64,000 nt of DNA from Verrucomicrobiota bacterium. GTDB lineage: Bacteria; Verrucomicrobiota; Verrucomicrobiia; CAIQCK01. The position numbers were made by a program, and so were the translations under genes. The stretch lies in contig JAPLTX010000014.1 of assembly GCA_026397915.1 (NCBI GenBank), forward strand, positions 186,001-250,000, in the 5' to 3' direction. The number at the start of each line of letters is the position of its first letter. The stretch's first letter is position 1. The notes beneath the pieces were generated by a model. It was given only the letters and a program-made list of their open reading frames with translations, was not told where the DNA came from and did not search any database. Positions 1-13,264 of the stretch are shown one piece after another.

Positions 1-770
1 AAACCGAAGCACGGCTGTTTCACTTGGCGGACCACCTGCGTCATCGCCTTCGGGTCGTCTTTGAAGAACGGCAAGCCGAAGTCGAGCATGGGAATCTCTG
101 CATCCTTGTGCACCATTTTGCGCGTGAGGAAGTAAAAGCAGGTCATGAAGAAATCCACTTCCCAGCCTTCGTCGGCGACGCGCTTGATGCAGTCCGGGTT
201 GTGCGCCGAGACGCCGGCCAGCACGCCGCAGTCGTGCGCCGCCTTGACGTAATCATGCACCTCGCCCGTCTTGCCGGCGGCGAAGAGCCGGTCGGTCGCG
301 CCGCCGTGATGGACCATCGCGATGGGCTGCGTGCGCTCGACCGCATCCTTGACCTTCTCGCGTTGCGAGTGGAGGCAAATGAACGACATCTTGCTGCCGC
401 GCTCGCGCAGCGGACGAAGGTAGGGCAGCGCACGGTCGGGATCGGCGAACTGGTGGGTCGTGATGCCCGCGCGCTCGCAGTTCTGGAGAAACTCCACGGT
501 CCGCTCCGGCGTGTAGTAATCCTTCATGTGACGGTCGGCGTGCTGGCCTGCGTAGGAGTAGCCGAGGATCGGATTGGAGCCGGCCACGAGTCGGCTGATG
601 CGATGTTTGCCGATCTGGATCGTGGGCAGCACGGCCGGCACCGGTTCCGCCGCCTCGATGGCCCATTTCGGTCCCAACGTCGTGGCCGCGGCCATTCCCA
701 TTAGCTGTGCCAGAAAGCTGCGGCGTCCGGTCATTGCGGTTCTCTCGTCAGACATTTTGTCGGTTTGCAT
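1..770 (-). CDS. TAT/secreted aldo-keto-reductase-like or TIM-barrel hypothetical protein (partial, runs off window start)
   Basis: Minus-strand frame open to window edge; N-terminus ...MTGRRSFLAQLMGMAAATTLGPKWA resembles a TAT signal, then ISRLVAGSNPILGYSYAGQHADRHMKDYYTPERTVEFLQNCERAGITTHQFADPDRALPYLRPLRERG. Start may be 734, 755 or 770. Confidence 0.55.
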   Translation of the reverse strand, partial: MQTDKMSDERTAMTGRRSFLAQLMGMAAATTLGPKWAIEAAEPVPAVLPTIQIGKHRISRLVAGSNPILGYSYAGQHADRHMKDYYTPERTVEFLQNCERAGITTHQFADPDRALPYLRPLRERGSKMSFICLHSQREKVKDAVERTQPIAMVHHGGATDRLFAAGKTGEVHDYVKAAHDCGVLAGVSAHNPDCIKRVADEGWEVDFFMTCFYFLTRKMVHKDAEIPMLDFGLPFFKDDPKAMTQVVRQVKQPCFG

Positions 771-883
771 TGTTTGTTGCTCCTTTCGAAGTGGTCGTCT
801 CCGGGACGGCACCACAGTGATGATTGGCTTTTGAATTTTTATGGTGAGTTGGTTCCAATTTGCTTGGGCTTGCGGCTCACGTC

Positions 884-1753
884 TCACGCACTGGCCGCAG
901 CAGATCGGCCACGTGCGCTGCGGCGAAGTTGCCGCCGACAGGTGGCGAGCATCGCGCGCCAGTGGGCGCGCAGGAACGCTGGTTGTTGCAAAGCCTCGCA
1001 GGCGTATTTGCGGCCGGCTTGCGCCAGGTCGAGCTTTGCCTCGATGCGCATCTCGTCGCGGTTGTTCGCCAGCGCCAGCATGCGCATGTCGGGCGCAATG
1101 ATCTTTGAATCGCCCGCGGACCAGAAGCCGCCGCCTTGCGGGCCGACGGTGTTGGCGAAGACGTAGAAGACCTGGTTCTCGAACGCCCGCGCGACGATGC
1201 CATCTTTGCCGCCGCGCTTCGCCTTCGACACGGCGAGCGCGTCCAGCCCGGCGTTCGGATGAAACAGGATTTGCGCGCCCATCATCACCGGCAGGCGAAC
1301 CAGTTCGGGATAGCGCCGCTCGTGGCAGATGATCGCGGTGCACGGGATGCCGTCGAGCCGGAAGAAGGCCAGCACGTTGCCCGGCGCGAAGAACTTCGCG
1401 TCGCCGGGCGTGAGCTGAATCTTGTGGTAGCGGAACACCTCGCGCCCGCGCCGGTCGAAGACGACCAGCGAATTGAGCCATCGGCCACGGGCGCGCGTTG
1501 GCGAGCCGACCAGCACGTTGCAGCGATGCTCGCGCGCCGCGCCGGCGACCGCCCGCAGCCCCGCCTCGACCGCCGCGGGGTCGAGTTCACGGAAGTTGAT
1601 GTTGTAGCCCGTGACGGCGGTTTCCGGAAACAAGATGGCATCGCCGCCCGCGCGCGCGAACTTGTGGATACGGCGCTCAATGAACGCGACGTTCTCCGGG
1701 ATCGTGCGCCGGAACTTCATCTGCACGGCAGCGACTTTCATCTGTGTCTTCAT
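884..1753 (-). CDS. Carbon-nitrogen hydrolase (nitrilase superfamily)
   Basis: MKVAAVQMKF...ILFPETAVTGY...YHKIQLTPGDAKFFAPG...TAIICHERRYPELVR (Glu/Lys/Cys catalytic-type blocks). Confidence 0.85.
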   Translation of the reverse strand: MKTQMKVAAVQMKFRRTIPENVAFIERRIHKFARAGGDAILFPETAVTGYNINFRELDPAAVEAGLRAVAGAAREHRCNVLVGSPTRARGRWLNSLVVFDRRGREVFRYHKIQLTPGDAKFFAPGNVLAFFRLDGIPCTAIICHERRYPELVRLPVMMGAQILFHPNAGLDALAVSKAKRGGKDGIVARAFENQVFYVFANTVGPQGGGFWSAGDSKIIAPDMRMLALANNRDEMRIEAKLDLAQAGRKYACEALQQPAFLRAHWRAMLATCRRQLRRSARGRSAAASA

Positions 1754-1754
1754 G

Positions 1755-2345
1755 TCACGAACGCGGCCCGGAAAGCGCCTTGACTGCCGCCTCGATCCTC
1801 GACTCGTAGGTTTCCTTGCACTTGTTCACCAGCCGGCAGGCGACGCAGACCTCCTCGGCGAAGACCTTTTTGGTGACCTTCGTCTTGATCAGGCGATAGA
1901 GGTCAGCGGCACTCATCGTGTCGCCGGGCTTCAAGCCCAGCACACGGATGGCGTTCTTGTCGGAGGCCATCGAGTTCTCATTGTCCTGCGGATGCGTTGT
2001 CAGACTTCTCTTGCAATGCGCTTTCGCACGATCCCACCACTCGCACGGCGCACAGATGTCGTCCACGCCGATGACGACCTTGATTGGCACCTCGGGGTTG
2101 GCCCGAGTCTTTTGAGCCACCGGTCCGAGCGTCTTGTGGCTGGACTTGCCGGTGCCTAAAGCTTCGAGCATATCGAAAAGGTGATGACCACGGATGATGA
2201 TTGCCTCCGGTTGGCCGGCAGCACGTGCGACACAGCAGAAATCCAGCGGGCAGAGCACTGCTGCTCCGGTCAGAGCGGAGGCTGTCTTGATGAAATCACG
2301 CCGGGTGGTGGAAAGTTTCGCGGGCCGGTCATCTGCGATTTTCAT
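1755..2345 (-). CDS. Secreted/TAT-like DUF1284-type Cys-containing protein
   Basis: Start MKIADDRPAKLSTTRRDFIKTASALTGAAVL; IIIRGHHLFDML and C-x2-C-type cysteines (DDICAPCEWW, CVACRLVNKC). The longer ORF start in the track overlaps lpxA and is rejected. Confidence 0.55.
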   Translation of the reverse strand: MKIADDRPAKLSTTRRDFIKTASALTGAAVLCPLDFCCVARAAGQPEAIIIRGHHLFDMLEALGTGKSSHKTLGPVAQKTRANPEVPIKVVIGVDDICAPCEWWDRAKAHCKRSLTTHPQDNENSMASDKNAIRVLGLKPGDTMSAADLYRLIKTKVTKKVFAEEVCVACRLVNKCKETYESRIEAAVKALSGPRS

Positions 2346-2398
2346 GGCTGTTCTTCTTTTGCTGGGCCAAGCTCCATCATGGCGTCGCCGCTCGCGCC

Positions 2399-3196
2399 TT
2401 ACTCCAACTCTTCCGACGCTTTTCCGCTGAACGCGCAGATGCCGCGCTTGCTGGCGGCGATGAACTCGATGAAATGTTTCAGCTCCGGTGACTCCGGCAT
2501 CTGGCGAAGCTGGACGAGCGCATCGCTGACGTTGAGGCCGCCGAGATAGAGCGTGCGGAACGCCTGTTTGAGCGCAGTGCGGGTCACGAGGCTCACGCCG
2601 GCACGGCGCAGGCCGATGATGTTCATGCCGCTGACATCGTTGGTGTGGTTGGTAATGCAATAGGGCGGCACGTCCTTCGAGACGCGCGAGCCGCCGCGCA
2701 TCAAGCAGAGTGTGCCGAGCCGGACGAACTGGTGCACCAGGCAACTGCCGCTGATATTGGCGCGGTCTTCGATGATGACGTGGCCGCCCAGCGTCGCGCA
2801 ATTGGCCATCATCACGTTGTTGCCGATCTGGCTGTTGTGGCCGACGTGGCTGGTGCACATGAAATAACAGCCGTTGCCGATGCGCGTGGTGCGGTCGTCC
2901 TTGAGCGCGCCGCGGTGGACGGTGACGTGTTCGCGGAAGACGTTCTTCGCGCCGATTTTCAAAAACGCCTCGCTGCCGTCGTAGCCGAGATCCTGCGGGT
3001 AGTCGCCGATGACCGCGCCGAAATGGATGACGTTGTCGGGGCCGATGTCGGTCCAGCCGGTGATGTAGGCGTGCGGGCCGACTTTCGTGCGCGGGCCGAT
3101 GCGGACGTGCTCCTCGATGACGGCGCAGGGGCCGACCTCGACGGTGGAGTCGAGTTCGGCCTTCGGCGAAACGATGGCGGTCGGATGAATGCTCAT
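2399..3196 (-). CDS. lpxA: Acyl-ACP--UDP-N-acetylglucosamine O-acyltransferase
   Basis: Left-handed beta-helix hexapeptide repeats; MSIHPTAIVSPKAELDSTVEVGPCAVIEEHVRIGPRTKVGPHAYITGWTDIG. Confidence 0.9.
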   Translation of the reverse strand: MSIHPTAIVSPKAELDSTVEVGPCAVIEEHVRIGPRTKVGPHAYITGWTDIGPDNVIHFGAVIGDYPQDLGYDGSEAFLKIGAKNVFREHVTVHRGALKDDRTTRIGNGCYFMCTSHVGHNSQIGNNVMMANCATLGGHVIIEDRANISGSCLVHQFVRLGTLCLMRGGSRVSKDVPPYCITNHTNDVSGMNIIGLRRAGVSLVTRTALKQAFRTLYLGGLNVSDALVQLRQMPESPELKHFIEFIAASKRGICAFSGKASEELE

Positions 3197-3891
3197 TGGA
3201 TCAAACCCATTTCTTTCAAGCTGACAAAATCTTCCGTGCGACCGGAGTCGCGTTTGCCGACGATAATGTGGTCAAGCACCTCGATTTTCAACAACCGACC
3301 GGCCTCGACCAGCTCGCGCGTGATCTTGATGTCGTCGCTCGACGGCGTCGGGTCGCCGCTGGGGTGGTTGTGGACAAGGATGACGCTGGCAGCGCCGGCG
3401 CGGACGGCTTCGCGGAAAACCTCGCGCGGATGGACAAGGCTGGCGTTGAGCGTGCCTTTGCTGACCTTCATGTCGCGGACGAGGCGGTTCTTGGTGTCCA
3501 GCAACAGGACATGGAACTCTTCCACCTCGAAGTGTTGCATTTCCTCGCGGAGGCGGTCGGCCACGTCGCGCGGAGTGCGGAGCAGCGGTCGGGCGGCGCG
3601 CGACTTGGGCAGCCGCGCCGCCAGTTCGAACGCGGCCTTGAGCTGCACGGCTTTCGCGAGGCCAACACCCTTGACGGCGCTGAGTTCCTCGACCGACGCG
3701 GCGGCGAGCTGTTCGATGGTTTGGAAGCGCGCGAGAAGGTCGCGGCCAATCTCAATGGCGGAGCGTCCGCCGGTGCCGGTGCGCAGCAGGATGGCGATCA
3801 GCTCGGCGGTGTCGAGCCGTTCGGCGCCGAGCGCGTGCAGTTTCTCGCGCGGGCGCTCGGACAACGGCAAATCGGTGATGCGGTAAGCCAC
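3193..3891 (-). CDS. radC: RadC family JAB-domain protein
   Basis: ITDLPLSERPREKLHALGAERLDTAELIAILLRTGTGG... HNHPSGDPTPSSDDIKITREL... LDHIIVG. Confidence 0.92.
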   Translation of the reverse strand: MAYRITDLPLSERPREKLHALGAERLDTAELIAILLRTGTGGRSAIEIGRDLLARFQTIEQLAAASVEELSAVKGVGLAKAVQLKAAFELAARLPKSRAARPLLRTPRDVADRLREEMQHFEVEEFHVLLLDTKNRLVRDMKVSKGTLNASLVHPREVFREAVRAGAASVILVHNHPSGDPTPSSDDIKITRELVEAGRLLKIEVLDHIIVGKRDSGRTEDFVSLKEMGLIQ

Positions 3892-3971
3892 AGCTGCATC
3901 CTACCGCCACCGTCGCCTGGTGAAAAGCGAATGATTTGAACCCGACCGCGCCGGCCTGCTACGCTGGTGGC

Positions 3972-4775
3972 ATGAAGCTGGTGGACACACACGCGCATCT
4001 GACTGACAAGAGGTTCCACGACGATCTCAACGCGGTCGTGCAGCGCGCTGCTGAGGCGGGGGTCGGGACAATCATCACACTGGCCACCGAACTCGACGAG
4101 TGCGAGGCGGTGTTGAAACTGGCGGAGCGATTTCCGGCGGTGTTCGCGGCAGTTGGCGTGCATCCTCACCACGCCGCCACTTCGCCGGACGACGTGACGG
4201 ACGCGCTGGCGGAGTTTGCGAAGCATCCGAAAGTTGTCGCCATCGGCGAGGCGGGGATGGATTACCATTACCTACCCAGCCGGATGCAGCAGCGGCCTGA
4301 CCTCGACGCGCCTACCAAGGCCAGACAGCGCAGCGTGTTCGCGCAGCAACTCGAGCTGGCGGCGCGGCTCGACAAGCCCATCGTCATCCATCTACGCGAG
4401 TGCACCGACGATTTGCTGGAACTGATGACACCGTATCGCGGCCGGCTGCGCGGCGTGTTCCACTGCTTCAGTGAAGACGCTGATGTAGCGCGTCGCGTCG
4501 TGGAACTGGGGTTTCACATTTCGTTCAGCGGGATGCTGACCTTCAAGAAGAACGCGGCCTTGCGCGAGGTGGCAGCGCAATTGCCGCAGGAGCGGGTGAT
4601 GGTGGAAACGGACTGCCCCTACATGTCGCCGGAACCGCATCGCAGCAAGCGTTGCGAGCCGGCGTTTGTCGTCCACACAGCGACGGCGCTGGCGGTGGCG
4701 CGCGGAGCGGCAGTAGAAACAGTGGCGCAGCAGACAACGGAAAACGCGACGAGGTTGTTTGGATTGCCCTGCTGA
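3972..4775 (+). CDS. TatD family metal-dependent hydrolase
   Basis: MKLVDTHAHLTDKRFHDDL...VAIGEAGMDYHY...GVFHCFSED...VETDCPYMSPEPHRSKRCEP. Confidence 0.92.
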   Translation: MKLVDTHAHLTDKRFHDDLNAVVQRAAEAGVGTIITLATELDECEAVLKLAERFPAVFAAVGVHPHHAATSPDDVTDALAEFAKHPKVVAIGEAGMDYHYLPSRMQQRPDLDAPTKARQRSVFAQQLELAARLDKPIVIHLRECTDDLLELMTPYRGRLRGVFHCFSEDADVARRVVELGFHISFSGMLTFKKNAALREVAAQLPQERVMVETDCPYMSPEPHRSKRCEPAFVVHTATALAVARGAAVETVAQQTTENATRLFGLPC

Positions 4776-4801
4776 GACGGCCGGAGTTCTTCCGCTGCCT
4801 C

Positions 4802-5821
4802 CTACGCCGTCACCGCCGGTTTCGCTTCCGGCGGACGCACGAGCTTGATGGCAAGATGGACGGCGGCAAGGAAGCTGGCCGGGTTGGCGACGTTGCGGCC
4901 GGCGATGTCGTAGGCGGTGCCGTGGTCCGGCGAGGTGCGGACGAACGGCAGACCGAGGGTGATGTTCACGCCGGTGTCGAAGGCCAGCATTTTCAGCGGG
5001 CCCAATCCCTGGTCGTGATACATCGCCACGACGGCGTCGAACTCGCCCTTGTAGGCTTCGTGGAATATCGTGTCGGCTGGGCGCGGGCCGATGGCCGTGA
5101 TGCCTTTTTTGACGGCTGCCTGCACGGCAGGCTCGATGATTCTGCCTTCCTCGTTGCCGAAGGTGCCGTTGTCACCGGCGTGCGGGTTGAGGCCGGCGAT
5201 GCCGATGCGGCGGCGTTGCAAGCCGAAGGTCGCCAGCGCGATGTGGGTCAGTTCGATGACGTCGAATACTTTCTGTTTCGTTAGCGCGCGGGGAACGTCC
5301 TTCAGCGCGAGGTGAGTCGTGGCGAGCGCGACACGCAACCACGCCGTCGGCGCCAGCGTGCCCGGCATGGGGGGCGGTTTCTGGAACTGGCCGACGAGCA
5401 TCATGGCAATGCGCTTGGCGTGAGAGAGCTTGCCGAGCAGTTCGGTCTGACCAGGCACTTTGATGCCAGCCATGTGAAGGCCGGCTTTGTTGAGCGGCGC
5501 GGTGACGAGCGCGGCAATCTTCTTGGCGCGGGCCAGTTTGACGCCGTGTTCGAGCCATTCGGCGGCGGCTTTGGCGGCGCGCTTGTCGGGTTTGCCCGGC
5601 TCGATGTTGGCCAGGTCGTGTTTGCCGACTTCGACGAGGTCGAAGGTCGGCCGCACGCCGAGGTTGCGGCAAGTGCGATCGAGGACGCCCGCGTCGCCGA
5701 TGATGATGTATTGGAAATTGGGCGGCAGCCGTCCGCTGGAGACGGCCTTGACCACGATTTCCGGTCCGATACCTGCCGCATCACCGAGGGTGATGCCGAT
5801 GACGTCATTCGTTGTAGCCAT
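4802..5821 (-). CDS. pdxA: 4-hydroxythreonine-4-phosphate dehydrogenase
   Basis: ITLGDAAGIGPEIVVKA...GLNPHAGDNGTFGNEE...YHDQGLGPLKMLAFDTGVNITLGLPFVRTSPDHGTAYDIAG. Confidence 0.93.
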   Translation of the reverse strand: MATTNDVIGITLGDAAGIGPEIVVKAVSSGRLPPNFQYIIIGDAGVLDRTCRNLGVRPTFDLVEVGKHDLANIEPGKPDKRAAKAAAEWLEHGVKLARAKKIAALVTAPLNKAGLHMAGIKVPGQTELLGKLSHAKRIAMMLVGQFQKPPPMPGTLAPTAWLRVALATTHLALKDVPRALTKQKVFDVIELTHIALATFGLQRRRIGIAGLNPHAGDNGTFGNEEGRIIEPAVQAAVKKGITAIGPRPADTIFHEAYKGEFDAVVAMYHDQGLGPLKMLAFDTGVNITLGLPFVRTSPDHGTAYDIAGRNVANPASFLAAVHLAIKLVRPPEAKPAVTA

Positions 5822-5828
5822 GGTGACC

Positions 5829-6794
5829 TCAGAAATACCGGATGAACGCCTTTTGCTTCAGTCGTTCCATCCACTTTCGCTGGCGGGCGGCACGCATCTC
5901 TTGCGCCAGCGTTCTTTCCACTTCGCCCCGCACTTCAGCCAGGGTGCGTGTGCGCTCCGGGCGCACTTCATCCACCTGGACGATGTAAAATCCGTCTTCG
6001 GTTTCGATGACCTTGCTGTGCTGACCGGCCTTCAACGCGAACGCCAAGTCAGCCAGTTCCTTGCGAAGTCCCGATTCCTTGTCCACCCAGCCCCAGTCGC
6101 CGCCGGGGGTTTTCTGGCCGCCACCGGAGTAGATGTTCGCCAAGCCGGCGAAATCAGCGCCGCCTTCGAGTTTCTGCCAGATGTTGTTGGTCAGGTCGCG
6201 CGCTTCGGTATTGCTGGAGCCGGGTTCCTTCCGAACGACGATCATGCGAAGTCGGACCTGGTAGGGAAGCGTAAACTTCGCCTTGTTCTGGCTGTAATAC
6301 TGCTCGATCGCCGCGGGTGATACCACCACGTCGGAGGAGACTTCTTTCTGCCGCAACGCCTGCACAATGAACGGCTCGCGCACGAATTTTTGCTTCCATT
6401 GTTCCATCGTCAGCCCGCGCGCCTGGATGGTCCGGATCAACGCGTTCTTGTCGCCGCCGTATTGTTCCTCGATGATCTCGCGCATGCGGCTGTCGAAAAC
6501 GTGCTCCGGTAGCTTGTAACCTTTTTCGGTGAACTCTTGGAGGATCAGTGCGCGCTCGACCAGCGTGTTGAGCGCGTCCACGCCGGCCTGCTGGACTTTC
6601 CGGTCGCGTTCCTCACCGGAGTAGAGCCGGTAGGTGTTTTGGATTGCGGGCGTCGCCACCTCGCGCACGTCGGAAAAAGTAATCAGCCGGTCGTTGACGA
6701 TGGCCGCAATTCCATCAACCGTGTCAGCGACCGTTCGAGTGCTGAGAACAACCAGCAGCGCCACAAGCGGGGCACAATAAAACCACTTCCCCAT
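5829..6794 (-). CDS. SurA-like periplasmic peptidyl-prolyl cis-trans isomerase (parvulin domain)
   Basis: Signal peptide, VDGIAAIVNDRLITFSDV (SurA N-type), parvulin-type SGGGQKTPGGDWGWVDKESGLRKELADLAFALKAGQHSKVIETEDGFYIVQVDEV; adjacent to pdxA as in the surA-pdxA pair known in other bacteria. Confidence 0.85.
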   Translation of the reverse strand: MGKWFYCAPLVALLVVLSTRTVADTVDGIAAIVNDRLITFSDVREVATPAIQNTYRLYSGEERDRKVQQAGVDALNTLVERALILQEFTEKGYKLPEHVFDSRMREIIEEQYGGDKNALIRTIQARGLTMEQWKQKFVREPFIVQALRQKEVSSDVVVSPAAIEQYYSQNKAKFTLPYQVRLRMIVVRKEPGSSNTEARDLTNNIWQKLEGGADFAGLANIYSGGGQKTPGGDWGWVDKESGLRKELADLAFALKAGQHSKVIETEDGFYIVQVDEVRPERTRTLAEVRGEVERTLAQEMRAARQRKWMERLKQKAFIRYF

Positions 6795-6895
6795 AAGTTT
6801 GGAGGATAATGGCAGGATTTGGTGCCATCTTCAAGCTTGAAATGCCCGAACACGTAACCATTTGAATATGCAGGTCTTGCGATCAGAATCAGCCC

Positions 6896-10196
<3,301 letters not shown>

Positions 10197-10201
<5 letters not shown>

Positions 10202-10236
10202 TTCGGATTTCGGATTGTGGATTGCGGACCGACTGC
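10197..10236. repeat. Heptamer tandem repeat (ATTNNGG)n at mfd 5' end
   Basis: atttcgg atttcgg attgtgg attgcgg. Confidence 0.8.
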
Positions 10237-10274
10237 TTCCGCCTTCCACATTCCGCAACCCGAAACTCCGCCGC

Positions 10275-11264
10275 CTACTTCGGCAGCAATTCGGCGACGA
10301 GCGACTTCTCTTCCTTCAGCTCGTTCTCTGTCGCCGTGATCTTCGCGCGGCTGAAATCGTTGAGCGGCACGCCCTGGATGATCTCGCGGTTCCTGCCGTC
10401 GCTGCGAATCGGATAGCTGAAGATGAGGCCCTTTTCAATCCCGTAGCTGCCGTCGGAACAGATCGCGACGCTGAACCAATCGCCCGGCGCGGTCGGCGTC
10501 GTCAGCGCGCGCACGGTGTCCACGACAGCATTGGCAGCGCTGGCGGCGCTGCTGAGGCCGCGCGCCTCGATGATCGCCGCGCCACGTTTCTGGACGGTGG
10601 CGATGAAGTCCTTCTCCAGCCACTCGCGGTGGCCGATGACGTCGGTGACGGGCCGGCCGCCGATCTTCGCGTTGAAGAAGTCGGGATACATCGTGGAGCT
10701 GTGGTTGCCCCAGATGGCGAGGTTGCTGACGGCGGTGACATCCACGCTGGCCTTCTTGGCGAGCTGGGTCTTGGCGCGGTTCTCGTCGAGCTTGGTCATC
10801 GCGTGCCAACGATCACGCGGGACGCCGGGCGCGTTGTTCATGGCGATGAAACAGTTGGTGTTGCACGGATTACCGACGACGAGAACGCGCACGTCGCTCG
10901 CAGCGTTCTTCTGGATGGCCTGGCCCTGGCCGATGAAAATCTTGCCGTTGATGCCGAGCAACTCCTTGCGCTCCATTCCCGCCTTGCGCGGCACGCTGCC
11001 GACCAGCAGCGCCCAGTTCACGTCCTTGAAGCCTTCGTTGAGATCGGCGGTGGGGACGACGCCTTTCAATAGCGGGAACGCGCAGTCTTCGAGTTCCATC
11101 ACGACGCCGTTGAGCGCCTTCAGCGCCGGCGCGATTTCGATGAGGTGAAGGATTACCGGCTGCTCCGGTCCGAACATCGCGCCGGAGGCGATGCGGAAGA
11201 GAAGCGAGTAACCGATTTGGCCGGCAGCGCCGGTGACAGCGACACGGATGGGTGTTTTGTTCAT
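10275..11264 (-). CDS. mdh: Malate dehydrogenase
   Basis: [44 protein letters not shown]...[15 protein letters not shown]. Confidence 0.92.
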   Translation of the reverse strand: MNKTPIRVAVTGAAGQIGYSLLFRIASGAMFGPEQPVILHLIEIAPALKALNGVVMELEDCAFPLLKGVVPTADLNEGFKDVNWALLVGSVPRKAGMERKELLGINGKIFIGQGQAIQKNAASDVRVLVVGNPCNTNCFIAMNNAPGVPRDRWHAMTKLDENRAKTQLAKKASVDVTAVSNLAIWGNHSSTMYPDFFNAKIGGRPVTDVIGHREWLEKDFIATVQKRGAAIIEARGLSSAASAANAVVDTVRALTTPTAPGDWFSVAICSDGSYGIEKGLIFSYPIRSDGRNREIIQGVPLNDFSRAKITATENELKEEKSLVAELLPK

Positions 11265-11365
11265 GTGTTTTGGCTCCAAGTGCGCGGAATATAGGTGGCC
11301 ATGTCGGTTCCCGCAAATGTTTTAACGAGAACAAAAAATGTGGGGCGGAATCCACCGCTTCGTAT

Positions 11366-13264
11366 TCAGAAGGCCCACTCACGCGAGAGCTTCTTCGATT
11401 CGTTGCCACCGGTTCCGCTGAAGATCTGAACGCGCTCCACTTGCACCGGCCCCACTGCGGCGGGCAGGTAAATCCGCAGATGAATCAGCTTCTCGTCCGC
11501 AGCCATCGGCAGCGTCACCCTCACGTCCTGCCAGTCGCCGCTTGCGATGGCGAAGCTCACGATGTGCTTGCCGTCGAAATCCTTTGCGCCGGCGGGACGC
11601 CACTCGATCTTGCCGTGGCCACCTTTCTCGCTGCGGACGCGCAGGCGCACCTCAATGGGGCATGGCTCGTCCAGTCCCGCGCGTGCGATGAACGACGTTC
11701 CGCCCTGACCTTCGACCCTCAGCACCCCGTCGCGAACCGACAGCTTGCAGTTGCGACCCAACCAGCTTTGCGTCGAGCCGGGCGGCGAGGCGTGCTTCGT
11801 GCCTAGATGGGTTGCGAACCACTTGATTTCCGCCGGCGAGAGCGGGTCGGCGGGCAAACCGGATGGGTTCAGTGTCGCGGTCCACTTTGTCAGCTTCTCG
11901 CGCAGTTGAGCGGCGATATCAGCGTGGGCGGTGATGATGTTCTTCTTCTCGTGCTCGCTGCTGGCAAGGTCAAAAAGCAACTCGGTGCCATCGGAGAGTC
12001 TTAGGAGTTTCCACTGGCCGCAGCGGACCGCAGCCTGACGCCAGAACCGCCAGTAAAGCGCCTCGTGCGGCGCGCCGTCACATTCGCCCGCAAGGAAGGG
12101 CACGAGGTTCACGCCGTCGAGCGCGCTATCGTGTTTCAGCCCAGCGGCAGCGACAGCGCTGGCGGCGAAGTCGAGCGAGCTGACCGGCTGGTCATAGACC
12201 TTGCCGGCAGGCAGGCGGCCTTTCCATCGCAACAGGAACGGCTCGCGGATGCCGCCTTCGCTGAGCATGCCTTTCTCGCCGAGCCACGGGTCGTTGAGCG
12301 AGCCGTCCCAGCCGGCGTCCATGCCTTTCGGCAGAGGCTCGTCCGGCTTGTTCACACGCAACGGCGCGCCGTTGTCGCCAGTGAACATGACCAGCGTCTT
12401 CTCGTCGAGCTTCAGCGCCGCGAGCGCGTCAAGGACACGCCCGACGCCGTCGTCAACCGCCGAGAGCATCGCCAGCGCGAGCCGTCGGCGCTCGGGCATC
12501 GGGCCAGGGAACCGGCTGAGATATTTCTCCGGCGCTTCGAGCGGCGTGTGCGGCGCGAAGTAGGCGAGGTAAAGGAAGAACGGCTGCTCGTGCCGTTTCC
12601 GGATGAATGCAAGCGCCGCCTCGGTCTGCGCGTCGAGCCGATACAAGCCGGTCTGGACCATCTCGCCTTCCGGCTTCAGCGGCTCGCCCTTGAGATTGAA
12701 GTTTGCATGCGCGTTGCCGAAGTAACCGTGAAAGAAATAGTCGAACCCGCGCGCGCCCGGCAGATATGGTGTGTTCTTCTCGTGCGGCACGCTCGCGGGT
12801 TTGCCTGCCTTCGTCGGCTTGAAATCCGGGAGGTTCTTGCGGAGCCACGCCGAGTCTTCGCGCGTTGCTTCGAGATGCCATTTACCGACCATGCCGGTGG
12901 CGTAACCGGCCGCCTTGAGCCGCTCGGCCAGCGTCTTCTCGCTGAGCGGCAGCGGCCCGTGTCCGTTCTGGTCCATACCGAAGCGCTGTTGGTAGCGTCC
13001 TGTCAGCAACCCCGCGCGCGACGGCACGCACTGCGGCGCGGTGACGTAACCGGCCGTGCAGCGCACGCCCTCGCGCGCGAACCGGTCGAGGTTGGGCGTG
13101 CGGATGTCCTTGAGCACGCCCTGCGCGCCGAGATCGGCCCAACCGTGATCGTCGGTAAGGATGACGATGATGTTGGGTTTCGCCGGCTCGGCGGCCACAC
13201 ACGTCCGACCACAAAGAAGTCCGCCGAGAAACACGAGTGACAAACCGATCCGGAACTTGCTCAT
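11366..13264 (-). CDS. Sulfatase (S1 family), with C-terminal jelly-roll/CBM-like domain
   Basis: Start MSKFRIGLSLVFLGGLLCG; PNIIVILTDDHGWADLG; FGly motif CVPSR; LTGRYQQRFG; GKWHLE. Confidence 0.92.
   Translation of the reverse strand: MSKFRIGLSLVFLGGLLCGRTCVAAEPAKPNIIVILTDDHGWADLGAQGVLKDIRTPNLDRFAREGVRCTAGYVTAPQCVPSRAGLLTGRYQQRFGMDQNGHGPLPLSEKTLAERLKAAGYATGMVGKWHLEATREDSAWLRKNLPDFKPTKAGKPASVPHEKNTPYLPGARGFDYFFHGYFGNAHANFNLKGEPLKPEGEMVQTGLYRLDAQTEAALAFIRKRHEQPFFLYLAYFAPHTPLEAPEKYLSRFPGPMPERRRLALAMLSAVDDGVGRVLDALAALKLDEKTLVMFTGDNGAPLRVNKPDEPLPKGMDAGWDGSLNDPWLGEKGMLSEGGIREPFLLRWKGRLPAGKVYDQPVSSLDFAASAVAAAGLKHDSALDGVNLVPFLAGECDGAPHEALYWRFWRQAAVRCGQWKLLRLSDGTELLFDLASSEHEKKNIITAHADIAAQLREKLTKWTATLNPSGLPADPLSPAEIKWFATHLGTKHASPPGSTQSWLGRNCKLSVRDGVLRVEGQGGTSFIARAGLDEPCPIEVRLRVRSEKGGHGKIEWRPAGAKDFDGKHIVSFAIASGDWQDVRVTLPMAADEKLIHLRIYLPAAVGPVQVERVQIFSGTGGNESKKLSREWAF

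Noticed and set aside
1755-2858. Full-length 367-aa ORF as one gene
   Set aside because: N-terminal third overlaps lpxA in another frame; start at 2345 (MKIADDRP) is preferred.
3193-3891. RadC as part of a mobile or defence system
   Set aside because: Located in an ordinary housekeeping block overlapping lpxA; no mobile-element context.
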